A DNA stretch of 64,000 nt, from NCBI RefSeq assembly GCF_900104895.1, contig NZ_LT629742.1, forward strand, positions 2,046,001-2,110,000. Reading direction: 5' to 3'. Below the pieces are notes generated by a model. It was given only the letters and a program-made list of their open reading frames with translations. It was not told where the DNA came from and made no database searches. Shown here piece by piece: positions 52,335-64,000 of this stretch (the first letter of the stretch is position 1; the number at the start of each line of letters is the position of its first letter). Source of the stretch: Microterricola viridarii. GTDB lineage: Bacteria > Actinomycetota > Actinomycetes > Actinomycetales > Microbacteriaceae. A program made the translations under genes and the position numbers.

Positions 52335-53789
52335 ATGACAATCGTAACGACCGCCAAGGCACCCAAGCAGGTCGCCATCAATGACATCGGATCTGCTGAA
52401 GACTTCCTCGCCGCGGTCGAGAAGACTCTGAAGTTCTTCAACGACGGTGACCTCATCGAGGGCACTGTTGTGAAGATCGACCGCGACGAGGTTCTCCTCG
52501 ACGTGGGATACAAGACCGAGGGCGTCATTCCCTCGCGTGAGCTGTCCATCAAGCACGACGTTGACCCGAGCGAGGTCGTCAATGTTGGCGACACCGTCGA
52601 GGCCCTCGTTCTCCAGAAGGAGGACAAGGAAGGTCGTCTCATCCTGTCCAAGAAGCGCGCACAGTACGAGCGTGCGTGGGGCGACGTTGAGAAGATCAAG
52701 GACGCCGATGGCGTTGTCACCGGTTCGGTCATCGAGGTCGTCAAGGGTGGCCTCATCGTTGACATCGGACTCCGTGGCTTCCTCCCGGCATCGCTCATCG
52801 AGCTGCGCCGTGTCCGCGACCTCACGCCGTACCTCGGCCAGGAGATCGAGGCCAAGATCCTCGAGCTCGACAAGAACCGCAACAACGTTGTGCTTTCGCG
52901 TCGCGCCCTGCTGGAGCAGACGCAGTCCGAGAGCCGCACCACCTTCCTGAACAACCTTCAGAAGGGTCAGGTCCGCAAGGGCGTCGTCTCCTCGATCGTC
53001 AACTTCGGTGCGTTCGTGGACCTCGGCGGCGTCGACGGCCTCGTGCACGTCTCGGAGCTCAGCTGGAAGCACATCGAGCACGCCTCTGAGGTTGTTGAGG
53101 TTGGCCAGGAAGTCACCGTCGAGATCCTCGAGGTTGACCTCGAGCGCGAGCGCGTGTCGCTGTCGCTCAAGGCAACGCAGGAGGACCCGTGGCAGGTCTT
53201 CGCCCGCACCCACGCCATTGGCCAGGTTGCACCGGGCAAGGTCACCAAGCTCGTTCCCTTCGGCGCGTTCGTTCGCGTTGCAGAGGGCATCGAGGGCCTC
53301 GTGCACATCTCGGAGCTCTCCGGCAAGCACGTTGAGCTCGCCGAGCAGGTTGTCTCGGTCGGCGACGAGGTCTTCGTCAAGGTCATCGACATCGACCTCG
53401 AGCGTCGCCGCATCTCGCTGAGCCTCAAGCAGGCCAACGAGGGTGTCGACCCCGAGGGCACCGAGTTCGACCCGGCCCTCTACGGCATGCTCACCGAGTA
53501 CGACGAGCAGGGCAACTACAAGTACCCTGAGGGCTTCGACCCGGAGACCAACGAGTGGCGCGAGGGCTTCGACACCCAGCGCGAGAAGTGGGAGCAGGAG
53601 TACGCTGCTGCCCAGGCTCGCTGGGAGGCTCACAAGAAGCAGGTTGCAACCGCGAACGAAGAGGCTGCCGTTGCCGGCGAAGCCGCTGCGGCCGGTTCGA
53701 CCTTCTCCAGCGAGTCCACCGGTGGTGGCACCCTCGCCGACGACGAGTCGCTCGCCGCTCTGCGCGAGAAGCTCTCTGGCGGCAACTAG
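52335..53789 (+). CDS. rpsA: 30S ribosomal protein S1
   Basis: A 484-residue actinobacterial S1 with four S1 RNA-binding domains (about residues 34-105, 122-188, 207-276 and 293-362) and a long acidic, Ala/Glu-rich tail. GTVVKIDRDEVLLDVGYKTEG and VSSIVNFGAFVDLGGVDGLVHVSELSW are typical repeats. Codon use differs from its neighbours: GTT, GGT and CGT are frequent, as expected for a highly expressed gene. The ATG lacks a close Shine-Dalgarno (TGGAG is about 12 bases upstream), common for S1 genes. Transcribed alone between its own promoter and a strong terminator. Confidence 0.96.
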   Translation: MTIVTTAKAPKQVAINDIGSAEDFLAAVEKTLKFFNDGDLIEGTVVKIDRDEVLLDVGYKTEGVIPSRELSIKHDVDPSEVVNVGDTVEALVLQKEDKEGRLILSKKRAQYERAWGDVEKIKDADGVVTGSVIEVVKGGLIVDIGLRGFLPASLIELRRVRDLTPYLGQEIEAKILELDKNRNNVVLSRRALLEQTQSESRTTFLNNLQKGQVRKGVVSSIVNFGAFVDLGGVDGLVHVSELSWKHIEHASEVVEVGQEVTVEILEVDLERERVSLSLKATQEDPWQVFARTHAIGQVAPGKVTKLVPFGAFVRVAEGIEGLVHISELSGKHVELAEQVVSVGDEVFVKVIDIDLERRRISLSLKQANEGVDPEGTEFDPALYGMLTEYDEQGNYKYPEGFDPETNEWREGFDTQREKWEQEYAAAQARWEAHKKQVATANEEAAVAGEAAAAGSTFSSESTGGGTLADDESLAALREKLSGGN

Positions 53790-53821
53790 TCACCAGCTAG
53801 GCATCTTCTAGCTAGACAGTG

Positions 53822-53853
53822 AACGGGTCGGTCCTTCGGGACCGGCCCGTTTT
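53822..53853 (+). terminator. Strong terminator after rpsA
   Basis: The 13-bp stem AACGGGTCGGTCC / GGACCGGCCCGTT (one G-T pair) is closed by a TTCG tetraloop and followed by T residues, 32 bases after the rpsA stop. A smaller AGCTAG/CTAGCT hairpin precedes it at 53795-53813. Confidence 0.9.
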
Positions 53854-53886
53854 CGCGTCCCCCTTCGCGCCGTGCGCCGCGCTGCC

Positions 53887-53892
53887 TATGCT
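53887..53892 (+). promoter_or_regulatory. -10 element of the methyltransferase gene, leaderless start predicted
   Basis: TATGCT ends six bases before the ATG; the gap GGGGGC could also act as a poor, too-close Shine-Dalgarno. Confidence 0.45.
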
Positions 53893-53898
53893 GGGGGC

Positions 53899-54651
53899 AT
53901 GCAGACCGGCCGCCTCCAACAACACGCTGACTCCTTCCGGCACGGGGCGGACGGCTACGACGCGCACCGGCCGGGCTACCCGGAGGACTGCGTCGACTGG
54001 CTGCGCGGCGGCGCCTCCACGCCCCTCGACGTGCTGGACCTCGGTGCGGGCACCGGCAAGCTGAGCGCGCAGCTCCGCGAGCGCGGCGACCGTGTCACCG
54101 CCGTCGACCCGTCCGCCGACATGCTGCGGGTCGCCGCCGAGCGGATGCCGGGGCTCAGCTCCCTCGTCGGAACCGCCGAGCGCATCCCGCTGCCAGAGGC
54201 CAGCGTCGACCTCGTCACCGTCGCGCAGGCCTGGCACTGGGTGGACGAGCAGCAGGCCACGCGCGAGGTGCTGCGCGTGCTCCGCCCCGGCGGCCGGCTC
54301 GGCCTCATCTGGAACAGCCGAGACGACACCGTGCCGTGGGTGGCCGCGCTCTCCGCCGCCATGCACCAGGGTGCGCACGCAGCCGAGTTCACGCCGGCCC
54401 TCGGCGCGGGGATGACCGTGCTGGCGCGGCAGGTGACGCGCTGGAACCAGCGGACGACGCGCGCCGGCATCCTCGGCCTCGCCACCACCCGCAGCTACTA
54501 CCTCGTCGCCTCCCCGGCCGAGCAGAACGCCATGCTCTCCCGCGTCGAGGGCGTGCTCGATGCGCACCCGGAGACCCGCGCGGAGACGATCCTGCTGCCC
54601 TACGTCACGGAATGCTGGCTGGCTGCAGCCTGGCCCGACGCGAGCGCCTGA
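53899..54651 (+). CDS. Class I SAM-dependent methyltransferase
   Basis: A 250-residue methyltransferase of the Methyltransf_11 (UbiE/BioC-like) type. Motif I DVLDLGAGTGK (44-54) binds SAM, Asp70 (VTAVDPS) binds the ribose, and RVLRPGGRLGLIW is motif III. The N-terminus (HGADGYDAHRPGYPED) resembles the actinobacterial Rv3699-like group. Substrate unknown. Its last 47 bases overlap the end of the convergent DUF4126 gene. Confidence 0.83.
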   Translation: MQTGRLQQHADSFRHGADGYDAHRPGYPEDCVDWLRGGASTPLDVLDLGAGTGKLSAQLRERGDRVTAVDPSADMLRVAAERMPGLSSLVGTAERIPLPEASVDLVTVAQAWHWVDEQQATREVLRVLRPGGRLGLIWNSRDDTVPWVAALSAAMHQGAHAAEFTPALGAGMTVLARQVTRWNQRTTRAGILGLATTRSYYLVASPAEQNAMLSRVEGVLDAHPETRAETILLPYVTECWLAAAWPDASA

Positions 54652-55213
54652 GCCGGCGCAGCCAGCGGAACAACAGCAGCACGCCGCCGGCCATCGCCAG
54701 CAGTGCGAGGAGCGGCGCGAGGAGCGCCAGCACCGACAGCACGACGCTGCTCACGTCCTCCGCGGCGCTGAGCACGGGGGCGGCCGCCCCCGCCGTCAGG
54801 GCGTTGGCGATCGGCCGCACCGACAGTTTGGCCAGGTGCACGCCGAGGGCGATGACGGCGCCCAGGGCGATCGGCACCCACTGATTCGAGCTGAAGAACG
54901 CCGCAGGGTCGGTGATCGCCACCGTCGTCGCCGTCGTTCCCGAGCCGAACGCCAGCCCGCCGGAGGTCGGCCGGATGACGGTCTGCAGCATGTCGTTGAC
55001 CGAGTCCAGCCCGGGCACCTTGTCGGCGAGGACCTCCACCACCAGGAGCACCGCGAGAATGCCGAGCACCCAGTCGTTCTGCAACCAGGCCCAGTTCGCC
55101 GGCAGCTCGACCAGCCCGGTGAACCGTGCGCCGAGCCCGATCAGCAGCAACGGGACGTAGGCGTTCAACCCGGCGGATGCCGCCAGGGCGGTCCCCGTCA
55201 ACAACTCCAACAT
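54605..55213 (-). CDS. DUF4126 membrane protein
   Basis: A 202-residue polytopic protein with about five hydrophobic segments. The N-terminus TALAASAGLNAYVPLLLIGL and PTSGGLAFG with GTTATT match DUF4126, a family of small-molecule-transporter-like membrane proteins without known function. ATG at 55213 gives the family N-terminus; it is only 31 bases from the divergent coaE ATG, so promoters overlap. On its own strand CAGACT lies six bases before the ATG. The C-terminus is very basic (LRRLRRSRRARLQ). Convergent overlap of 47 bases with the methyltransferase gene. Confidence 0.83.
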   Translation of the reverse strand: MLELLTGTALAASAGLNAYVPLLLIGLGARFTGLVELPANWAWLQNDWVLGILAVLLVVEVLADKVPGLDSVNDMLQTVIRPTSGGLAFGSGTTATTVAITDPAAFFSSNQWVPIALGAVIALGVHLAKLSVRPIANALTAGAAAPVLSAAEDVSSVVLSVLALLAPLLALLAMAGGVLLLFRWLRRLRRSRRARLQPASIP

Positions 55214-55232
55214 GCGCAGAGTCTGGCACGGA

Positions 55233-55238
55233 TAAGGT
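55233..55238 (+). promoter_or_regulatory. -10 element of coaE, leaderless start predicted
   Basis: TAAGGT ends six bases before ATG 55245. It lies within the 31-base divergent gap shared with the DUF4126 gene. Confidence 0.45.
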
Positions 55239-55244
55239 GTGAAT

Positions 55245-55868
55245 ATGTATCTCATCGGCTTGACGGGCGGAATCGCCTCGGGCAAATCGACGGTGGCCCG
55301 CCGTCTCGTGCAACACGGCGCCGTGCTGGTGGACGCCGACGTGCTCGCGCGCAAGGCCGTGGAGCCGGGCACCCCGGCCCTCGCCGCCATCCGCGAGACC
55401 TTCGGCGATCAGGTGTTGCGCGCCGACGGGAGCCTGGACAGGGAGAAGCTCGGCGCGGTCATCTTCCACGACGACGCGGCCCGCGACAAGCTCAACGCCA
55501 TCGTGCACCCGGCCGTGCGCGAGCTCGGCGAGAAGATGAAGGCGGAGGCCGTCGCAGCCGACCCCGACGTCGTCATCGTGCACGACATCCCGCTGCTGGT
55601 CGAGGCCGGCCGGGCCGGGGAGGGCTTCGACAAGATCGTCGTCGTCGAGGCGCCGAAGAAGACCCGCGTCGCCCGGTTGGTCGAGGAGCGCGGGCTCGAC
55701 CCCGCCCACGCCGTCGCCCGGGTCGAGGCGCAGGCCAGCGACGAGGAGCGCCGCGCCGTCGCCGACGTCGTGATCGACGCCGACGGCACCCTCGCCCACA
55801 CCATGAGCCAGGTCGACGACCTCTGGCTGCAGATTCAAGCAGAGCGCGGTGTCGGCGGGCGTCCGTAG
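55245..55868 (+). CDS. coaE: Dephospho-CoA kinase
   Basis: A 207-residue P-loop kinase that phosphorylates the 3'-OH of dephospho-CoA, the last step of coenzyme A synthesis. The Walker A GGIASGKST is at residues 8-16; VDADVLARKAVEPG and the lid Arg region RLVEERGLDPAHAVARV are intact. ATG at 55245 gives the canonical MYLIGLTGGIASGKST start; GTG at 55239 adds two residues but abuts the -10. It lacks the C-terminal GrpB extension found in some actinobacteria. uvrB follows after nine bases and has its own -10 in this gap. Confidence 0.94.
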   Translation: MYLIGLTGGIASGKSTVARRLVQHGAVLVDADVLARKAVEPGTPALAAIRETFGDQVLRADGSLDREKLGAVIFHDDAARDKLNAIVHPAVRELGEKMKAEAVAADPDVVIVHDIPLLVEAGRAGEGFDKIVVVEAPKKTRVARLVEERGLDPAHAVARVEAQASDEERRAVADVVIDADGTLAHTMSQVDDLWLQIQAERGVGGRP

Positions 55869-55871
55869 ACT
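55866..55871 (+). promoter_or_regulatory. -10 element of uvrB, leaderless start predicted
   Basis: TAGACT overlaps the coaE stop and ends six bases before the uvrB ATG. The spacing and hexamer are identical to those of uvrA. No LexA-box match is visible here. Confidence 0.45.
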
Positions 55872-55877
55872 TGGGGC

Positions 55878-57936
<2,059 letters not shown>

Positions 57937-57944
<8 letters not shown>

Positions 57945-58221
57945 TCCCCTTCCGCTGCTGGTGCTCGCCGGGGTGCTCCTGGCGGGCTTCCTGCTGTGGC
58001 CGCTCCTGGGGCCGCGGCTCGCCGCGTCCGAGCGCAAGCGCCGGCGGCGGAGCGCGGGCGGGGGCATGCTGGGCGTCGTCGACGAGGTGTTCCGGCCGCA
58101 GACCCACGAGGCGCACCTCGTCTGGGAGGCGCAGCAGGAGCTGCCCGCGCCGGCGCCCCTCCCGGGCGACGGCCCCATCGGCGCCGGCCCGGTCCGAATC
58201 GCCCTCCCGCCCTCCCGCTAG
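57937..58221 (+). CDS. Small single-pass membrane protein downstream of uvrB
   Basis: A 94-residue protein with a TTG start overlapping the uvrB end by eight bases. It has one hydrophobic segment ([21 protein letters not shown], about residues 4-24; 20 or so residues), a strongly basic stretch (SERKRRRRS) placing the tail in the cytoplasm, and a Pro/Gly-rich C-terminus. No recognised domain. The coupling to uvrB, the in-frame length and the clear membrane topology support a real gene, but the start is not certain; no ATG or convincing GTG precedes the membrane segment. Confidence 0.55.
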
Positions 58222-58389
58222 CGCCGCGCGCCAGTGCCCCGTTGACTCCCGGGCTTCGGCCGCTGCGCTGCCCGGTCCTTGCGGCGCGCCCCTCCCGCTG
58301 GTCGAGTAGGCGCGCCAGCGCCGTATCGAGACCTCGTCCGCGACCTCGCTGGCCGCCGGGCAGATTCCCGTTGGCTCGGGGGAGTGACA

Positions 58390-58502
58390 GCGTCCGAGGC
58401 ACTGACGCCCCGGCCCGCGCCCAGCGCCACTTCGTGGCCTTCCGCGCCACATGATGTGGCGCAGAGCAGCACGAAGTGGCGCACGCTGCGGCATCCGCCG
58501 GT
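58390..58502. repeat. 113-nt nested-palindrome repeat, copy A
   Basis: Contains outer arms GCGCCACTTCGTG (58424-58436) and CACGAAGTGGCGC (58470-58482) around inner arms GCGCCACAT (58444-58452) and ATGTGGCGC (58454-58462). About 94% identical to copy B (seven differences). Confidence 0.85.
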
Positions 58503-58636
58503 GCTGCGCGCAGCCCGTTGGCTCGAGGGAGGGCCGGCTCCGGAGGCCGACGCTATCGGCGCGCCGAGCGGGGGCTCCTGCACGGTACGAGGACGCCACA
58601 CTGTTCGGAAGCCCCCGCTTGATGCGTCGTCGGGCG

Positions 58637-58749
58637 GCGTCCGAGGCGCTGACGCCCGGGCCCTCGCCCAGCGCCACTTCGTGGCCGTCTGCGCCACATC
58701 ATGTGGCGCAGAGCAACACGAAGTGGCGCACGCTGCGGCATCCGCCGGT
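58637..58749. repeat. 113-nt nested-palindrome repeat, copy B
   Basis: Same length and orientation as copy A, offset by 247 bases. Outer arms at 58671-58683 and 58717-58729, inner arms at 58691-58699 and 58701-58709, all four unchanged in sequence. Confidence 0.85.
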
Positions 58750-58845
58750 CGACGCCGGGATCTCGACAGGCCCACTCGGCAGGAGTGCCGCCCGACGCGG
58801 CGGGACCGGTGCCCGCGCGCTGGCTGTATGTTCGCCAACAGCTTG

Positions 58846-58861
58846 TAGAACGAGTCTTCGA
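58846..58861 (+). promoter_or_regulatory. Candidate LexA (SOS) box of uvrA
   Basis: TAGAACGAGTCTTCGA matches the actinobacterial/Gram-positive SOS box pattern TCGAAC-N4-GTTCGA at 10 of 12 fixed positions. It covers the expected -35 region of the uvrA promoter, so LexA binding would block RNA polymerase. Confidence 0.6.
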
Positions 58862-58878
58862 ATGCGCCGCGCGTCTCC

Positions 58879-58884
58879 TAGACT
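58879..58884 (+). promoter_or_regulatory. -10 element of uvrA, leaderless start predicted
   Basis: TAGACT ends six bases before GTG 58891; no Shine-Dalgarno between them. Confidence 0.5.
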
Positions 58885-58890
58885 TGTCTG

Positions 58891-61800
<2,910 letters not shown>

Positions 61801-61814
61801 CCCGGGCGGCGGCG

Positions 61815-63674
61815 ATGGCGAACGTTCTGAGCTACCGGCCCAAGACGGGGGAGATCCCCACCGAGCCGGGCGTCTACCGGTTCCGCGACGCCAACCGGCG
61901 GGTGCTCTACGTCGGCAAGGCGAAGAACCTGCGGGCCCGGCTGAGCAACTACTTCGCGCCGCTGGAGAGCCTGCACGAGCGCACCCGGCGGATGGTGACC
62001 ACCGCCACCAGCGTCGAGTGGACGGTCGTCGGCAGCGAGGTCGAGGCGCTGCAGCTCGAGTTCACCTGGATCAAGGAATTCGACCCGCCGTTCAACGTCA
62101 TGTTCAAGGACGACAAGTCCTACCCCTACCTCGCCGTCACCCTGGCCGATGAGGCGCCGCGCGCCCTCGTCACCCGCACCACCGGCATCAAGGGCGCCCG
62201 CTACTTCGGGCCATACCCGAAGGTGTGGGCCGTCTACGACACCATCGAGCTGATGCTCAAGGCGTTCCCGATCCGCACCTGCAAGGACTCCGACTACAAG
62301 CGGGCCATGCTCTCCGGCAAGCCGTGCTTCGCCGGGCAGATCGGCCGCTGCTTCGGCCCCTGCTCCGGCCTCGTCACGATCGAGGAGCACCGCAAGATCG
62401 TGATGCGCTTCGTGAGCTTCATGGGCAGCCAGGACCGCAAGCTCATCAACGAGCTCACCCAGGAGATGAAGGCGGCATCCGCCGAGCTCAACTTCGAGCT
62501 GGCCGCGAAGCGCCGCGACCAGGTGCTCGCGCTCGAGGCGGTGCTGGAGAAAAGCGCCGTCGTGCTGCGCGACTCCGTCGACATCGACCTGTTCGGCATC
62601 GTGCACGACGAGCTGGCCGCCGCCGTGCAGCAGTTCGTGGTGCGCGGCGGGCGCATCCGCGGTGTGCGCGGCTGGATGGTCGACAAGGGCCTGGACGCCT
62701 CCATGGGCGAGCTCGTCGACTCCATCGTGCAGACCGTCTACAACGAGTCCAATCCGCCGCCCCGGGAGATCGTGGTGCCAGAGCTGCCGGAGGACGCAGA
62801 GGCCCTCGAGGAGTGGCTGCGCGGCCTCGCCGGCGCCAAGGTGGGGGTGCGTGCCGCCCAGCGCGGCGAGAAGGCCGCGCTGCTGGCCACCGCCACCCAG
62901 AACGCCGCCCACTCGCTGATGCTCTACAAGACCCGGCGCAGCTCCGACTTCACCGCCAGGTCGAAGGCCCTCGAAGACATCCAGGAGGCGCTCGGGATGA
63001 CGGAGGCGCCGCTGCGGATGGAGTGCTACGACGTCTCGCACCTCGGCGGCACCAACATCGTCGCCAGCATGGTCGTGTTCGAGGACGGCCTGCCGCGCAA
63101 GGACCAGTACCGGCGCTTCAACATCCCGGAGTCCACCGACGACACCGACTCCATCTACCGCACGCTGAGCAGGCGCCTGGCCTACCTGCGTGAGGAGCCG
63201 GAGCCGGAGGCAGCGGAGGGCGGCGAGAAGCGGCGCAAGTTCAGCTACCCGCCGAACCTGCTCATTGTCGACGGCGGCCAGCCGCAGGTCGAGGCCGCCG
63301 CCCGGGCGCTCCGGGAGTCCGGCGTGCAGGGAATCCAGCTCTGCGGCATCGCCAAGCGCCTCGAGGAGATCTGGCTGCCCGATTCCGAGTATCCCGTCAT
63401 CCTGCCGCGCAACAGCGACGCCCTGTTCCTGTTCCAGCGCATCCGCGACGAGGCGCACCGCTTCGCGATCACCGCCCAGCGGGCCAGCCGCAAACGCGAC
63501 ATCGGCTCCGTTCTGGGCGAGGTGCCCGGTCTCGGGCCGGCGAGGGTGAAGGTGCTGCTCAAGCATTTCGGTTCCGTCGCACAGCTCAAACAGGCCACAG
63601 AGGAGCAGATTGCCGAGGTCCGGGGGGTCGGCCCCACCCTCGCGCAGGCGATCTATCGGCACTTGCGCTCCTGA
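61815..63674 (+). CDS. uvrC: Excinuclease ABC subunit C
   Basis: A 619-residue dual-incision nuclease. The N-terminal GIY-YIG domain reads [26 protein letters not shown] and makes the 3' cut. A UVR motif near residues 215-245 ([23 protein letters not shown]) contacts UvrB. The RNase H-like C-terminal half ([36 protein letters not shown]) makes the 5' cut, and tandem helix-hairpin-helix motifs ([26 protein letters not shown]) end the protein. The ATG at 61815 gives the family N-terminus. Co-transcribed with uvrA. Confidence 0.96.
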   Translation: MANVLSYRPKTGEIPTEPGVYRFRDANRRVLYVGKAKNLRARLSNYFAPLESLHERTRRMVTTATSVEWTVVGSEVEALQLEFTWIKEFDPPFNVMFKDDKSYPYLAVTLADEAPRALVTRTTGIKGARYFGPYPKVWAVYDTIELMLKAFPIRTCKDSDYKRAMLSGKPCFAGQIGRCFGPCSGLVTIEEHRKIVMRFVSFMGSQDRKLINELTQEMKAASAELNFELAAKRRDQVLALEAVLEKSAVVLRDSVDIDLFGIVHDELAAAVQQFVVRGGRIRGVRGWMVDKGLDASMGELVDSIVQTVYNESNPPPREIVVPELPEDAEALEEWLRGLAGAKVGVRAAQRGEKAALLATATQNAAHSLMLYKTRRSSDFTARSKALEDIQEALGMTEAPLRMECYDVSHLGGTNIVASMVVFEDGLPRKDQYRRFNIPESTDDTDSIYRTLSRRLAYLREEPEPEAAEGGEKRRKFSYPPNLLIVDGGQPQVEAAARALRESGVQGIQLCGIAKRLEEIWLPDSEYPVILPRNSDALFLFQRIRDEAHRFAITAQRASRKRDIGSVLGEVPGLGPARVKVLLKHFGSVAQLKQATEEQIAEVRGVGPTLAQAIYRHLRS

Positions 63675-63691
63675 ACGGCTCCGACGCTCGG

Positions 63692-63702
63692 TAGGCTATA
63701 AG
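63692..63702 (+). promoter_or_regulatory. Candidate -10 region of rapZ
   Basis: TAGGCTATAAG contains two overlapping -10-like hexamers about 40 bases before the ATG. The leader has the Shine-Dalgarno GAAGGTGAG eight bases from the ATG. Confidence 0.45.
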
Positions 63703-63737
63703 CCCACCAGTTCTTCTAGCGAAGGTGAGAATCTGCC

Positions 63738-64000
63738 ATGGCGGATGCCCGGCAGCACGAGATGCTGATCGTCACGGGAATGTCCGGAGCCGGTCGTTCG
63801 ACCGTTGCGAACGCCCTCGAGGACCTCGGTTGGTATGTCGTTGACAACCTGCCGCCGCAGATGCTGCGGCCGTTCGTGGACCTTGCCGGGCGTGCGGGGG
63901 CGAGCCTGCCCAAGATCGCGGCCGTCATCGACATCCGCGGCGGCGAGTTCTTCTCCGAGCTGCAGGACGCCATCCAGGAGCTCCGCAAGGGCACGGCGCT
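63738..64000 (+). CDS. rapZ: RapZ-family nucleotide-binding protein, 3'-truncated by window edge
   Basis: The first 87 residues of a RapZ/YvcJ protein (about 290 in full). The Walker A-like motif is GMSGAGRST (14-22), with Arg where Lys is canonical, followed by [14 protein letters not shown], the family signature. In Enterobacteria RapZ binds sRNA and directs RNase E to GlmZ; in actinobacteria its role is not settled, though it sits in a uvrC-rapZ-(yvcK-whiA) cluster linked to cell-wall precursor control. The start is supported by a good Shine-Dalgarno. Confidence 0.93.
   Translation, partial: MADARQHEMLIVTGMSGAGRSTVANALEDLGWYVVDNLPPQMLRPFVDLAGRAGASLPKIAAVIDIRGGEFFSELQDAIQELRKGTA

Larger units (their letters stand above)
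58222..58890. repeat. Gene-free repeat-rich gap upstream of uvrA
   Basis: No credible gene. From left to right it holds a half palindromic element at 58295-58333 (GGTCGAGTAG...GTATCGAGACC), CCGTTGGCTCGGGGGAG at 58368, repeat copy A (58390-58502), CCGTTGGCTCGAGGGAG at 58515, a 10-bp inverted repeat AGCGGGGGCT/AGCCCCCGCT (58567-58576, 58610-58619), repeat copy B (58637-58749), a small CGGCA/TGCCG hairpin near 58785, then the LexA-box candidate and uvrA promoter. Confidence 0.8.

Noticed and set aside
52262-52384. Possible upstream ORF in the rpsA leader (ATG at 52262) overlapping the rpsA start
   Set aside because: About 40 codons, no Shine-Dalgarno, no codon bias and not testable without comparison; not enough to call a leader peptide.
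58390-58749. CRISPR array
   Set aside because: Only two repeats of 113 nt with internal palindromes and a 134-nt spacer, and no cas genes nearby.
58378-58850. Reading frames through the repeat gap upstream of uvrA
   Set aside because: They exist in several frames at once, are Arg/Ala/Pro-rich translations of the palindromes, and have no initiation signals.

Overview
The window is a high-GC, densely coding chromosomal segment of an actinobacterium, most likely a member of the Microbacteriaceae (Micrococcales). The basis is the actinobacterial gene order pyrR-pyrB-pyrC-(membrane protein)-carA-carB-pyrF-(mIHF)gmk-rpoZ-coaBC-metK-priA-fmt-rsmB-rpe, a helicase-dead PriA, an ANTAR response regulator of the PdtaR type, trp genes interleaved with actinobacterial membrane proteins, a uvrA-uvrC-rapZ run, and 4-base ATGA/GTGA gene overlaps. 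The species cannot be named from sequence alone. I see no prophage, transposase, CRISPR array or rRNA; one tRNA gene is present.

Layout. (1) 1-954: end of efp and nusB. (2) 1023-6144: an accessory block (SDR oxidoreductase, MFS exporter, APC amino-acid permease, GT1-type glycosyltransferase) between nusB and pyrR. (3) 6229-15034: the UMP biosynthesis operon, with a candidate PyrR-binding RNA hairpin just upstream of the pyrR ribosome-binding site. (4) 15027-23207: core metabolism and information genes: a fusion of actinobacterial integration host factor with guanylate kinase, then rpoZ, coaBC, metK, priA, fmt and rsmB. (5) 23208-23824: a gene-free, repeat-rich gap. (6) 23825-33125: rpe, hisE-G-F-I, trpE, two small membrane-protein genes, trpC-B-A, lgt. 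(7) 33240-40800: glutamate synthase gltB-gltD and pyruvate kinase. (8) 40913-43745: an acyl-CoA ligase, tRNA-Leu(CAA), pdtaR and a hotdog thioesterase. (9) 43815-53789: polA, an M20 amidohydrolase, a DUF885 metallopeptidase, a DUF4166/epimerase/DUF2207-like operon and rpsA. (10) 53899-58221: a methyltransferase, a DUF4126 membrane protein, coaE, uvrB and a small membrane protein. (11) 58222-58890: a second repeat-rich gap holding two 113-nt copies of a nested palindrome. (12) 58891-64000: uvrA, uvrC and the start of rapZ.

How the parts work together. The pyr operon makes UMP from glutamine, bicarbonate and aspartate; gmk and rpoZ continue the nucleotide and transcription theme. The his and trp clusters share PRPP, glutamine and chorismate inputs, and gltBD regenerates glutamate. 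polA, uvrA, uvrB and uvrC form a dispersed DNA-repair set, with a good LexA-box candidate over the uvrA promoter.

The points most worth a second look are the mIHF-Gmk fusion, the paired nested palindromes at 58.4 and 58.7 kb with repeat words shared with the 23.2-23.8 kb gap, the PyrR leader, and the recurrent placement of a -10 hexamer 6-7 bases before a start codon (nine genes), which predicts leaderless mRNAs. All coordinates and motif readings were made by eye. Start codons were chosen from Shine-Dalgarno matches, overlaps and family N-termini, and the uncertain ones are marked.
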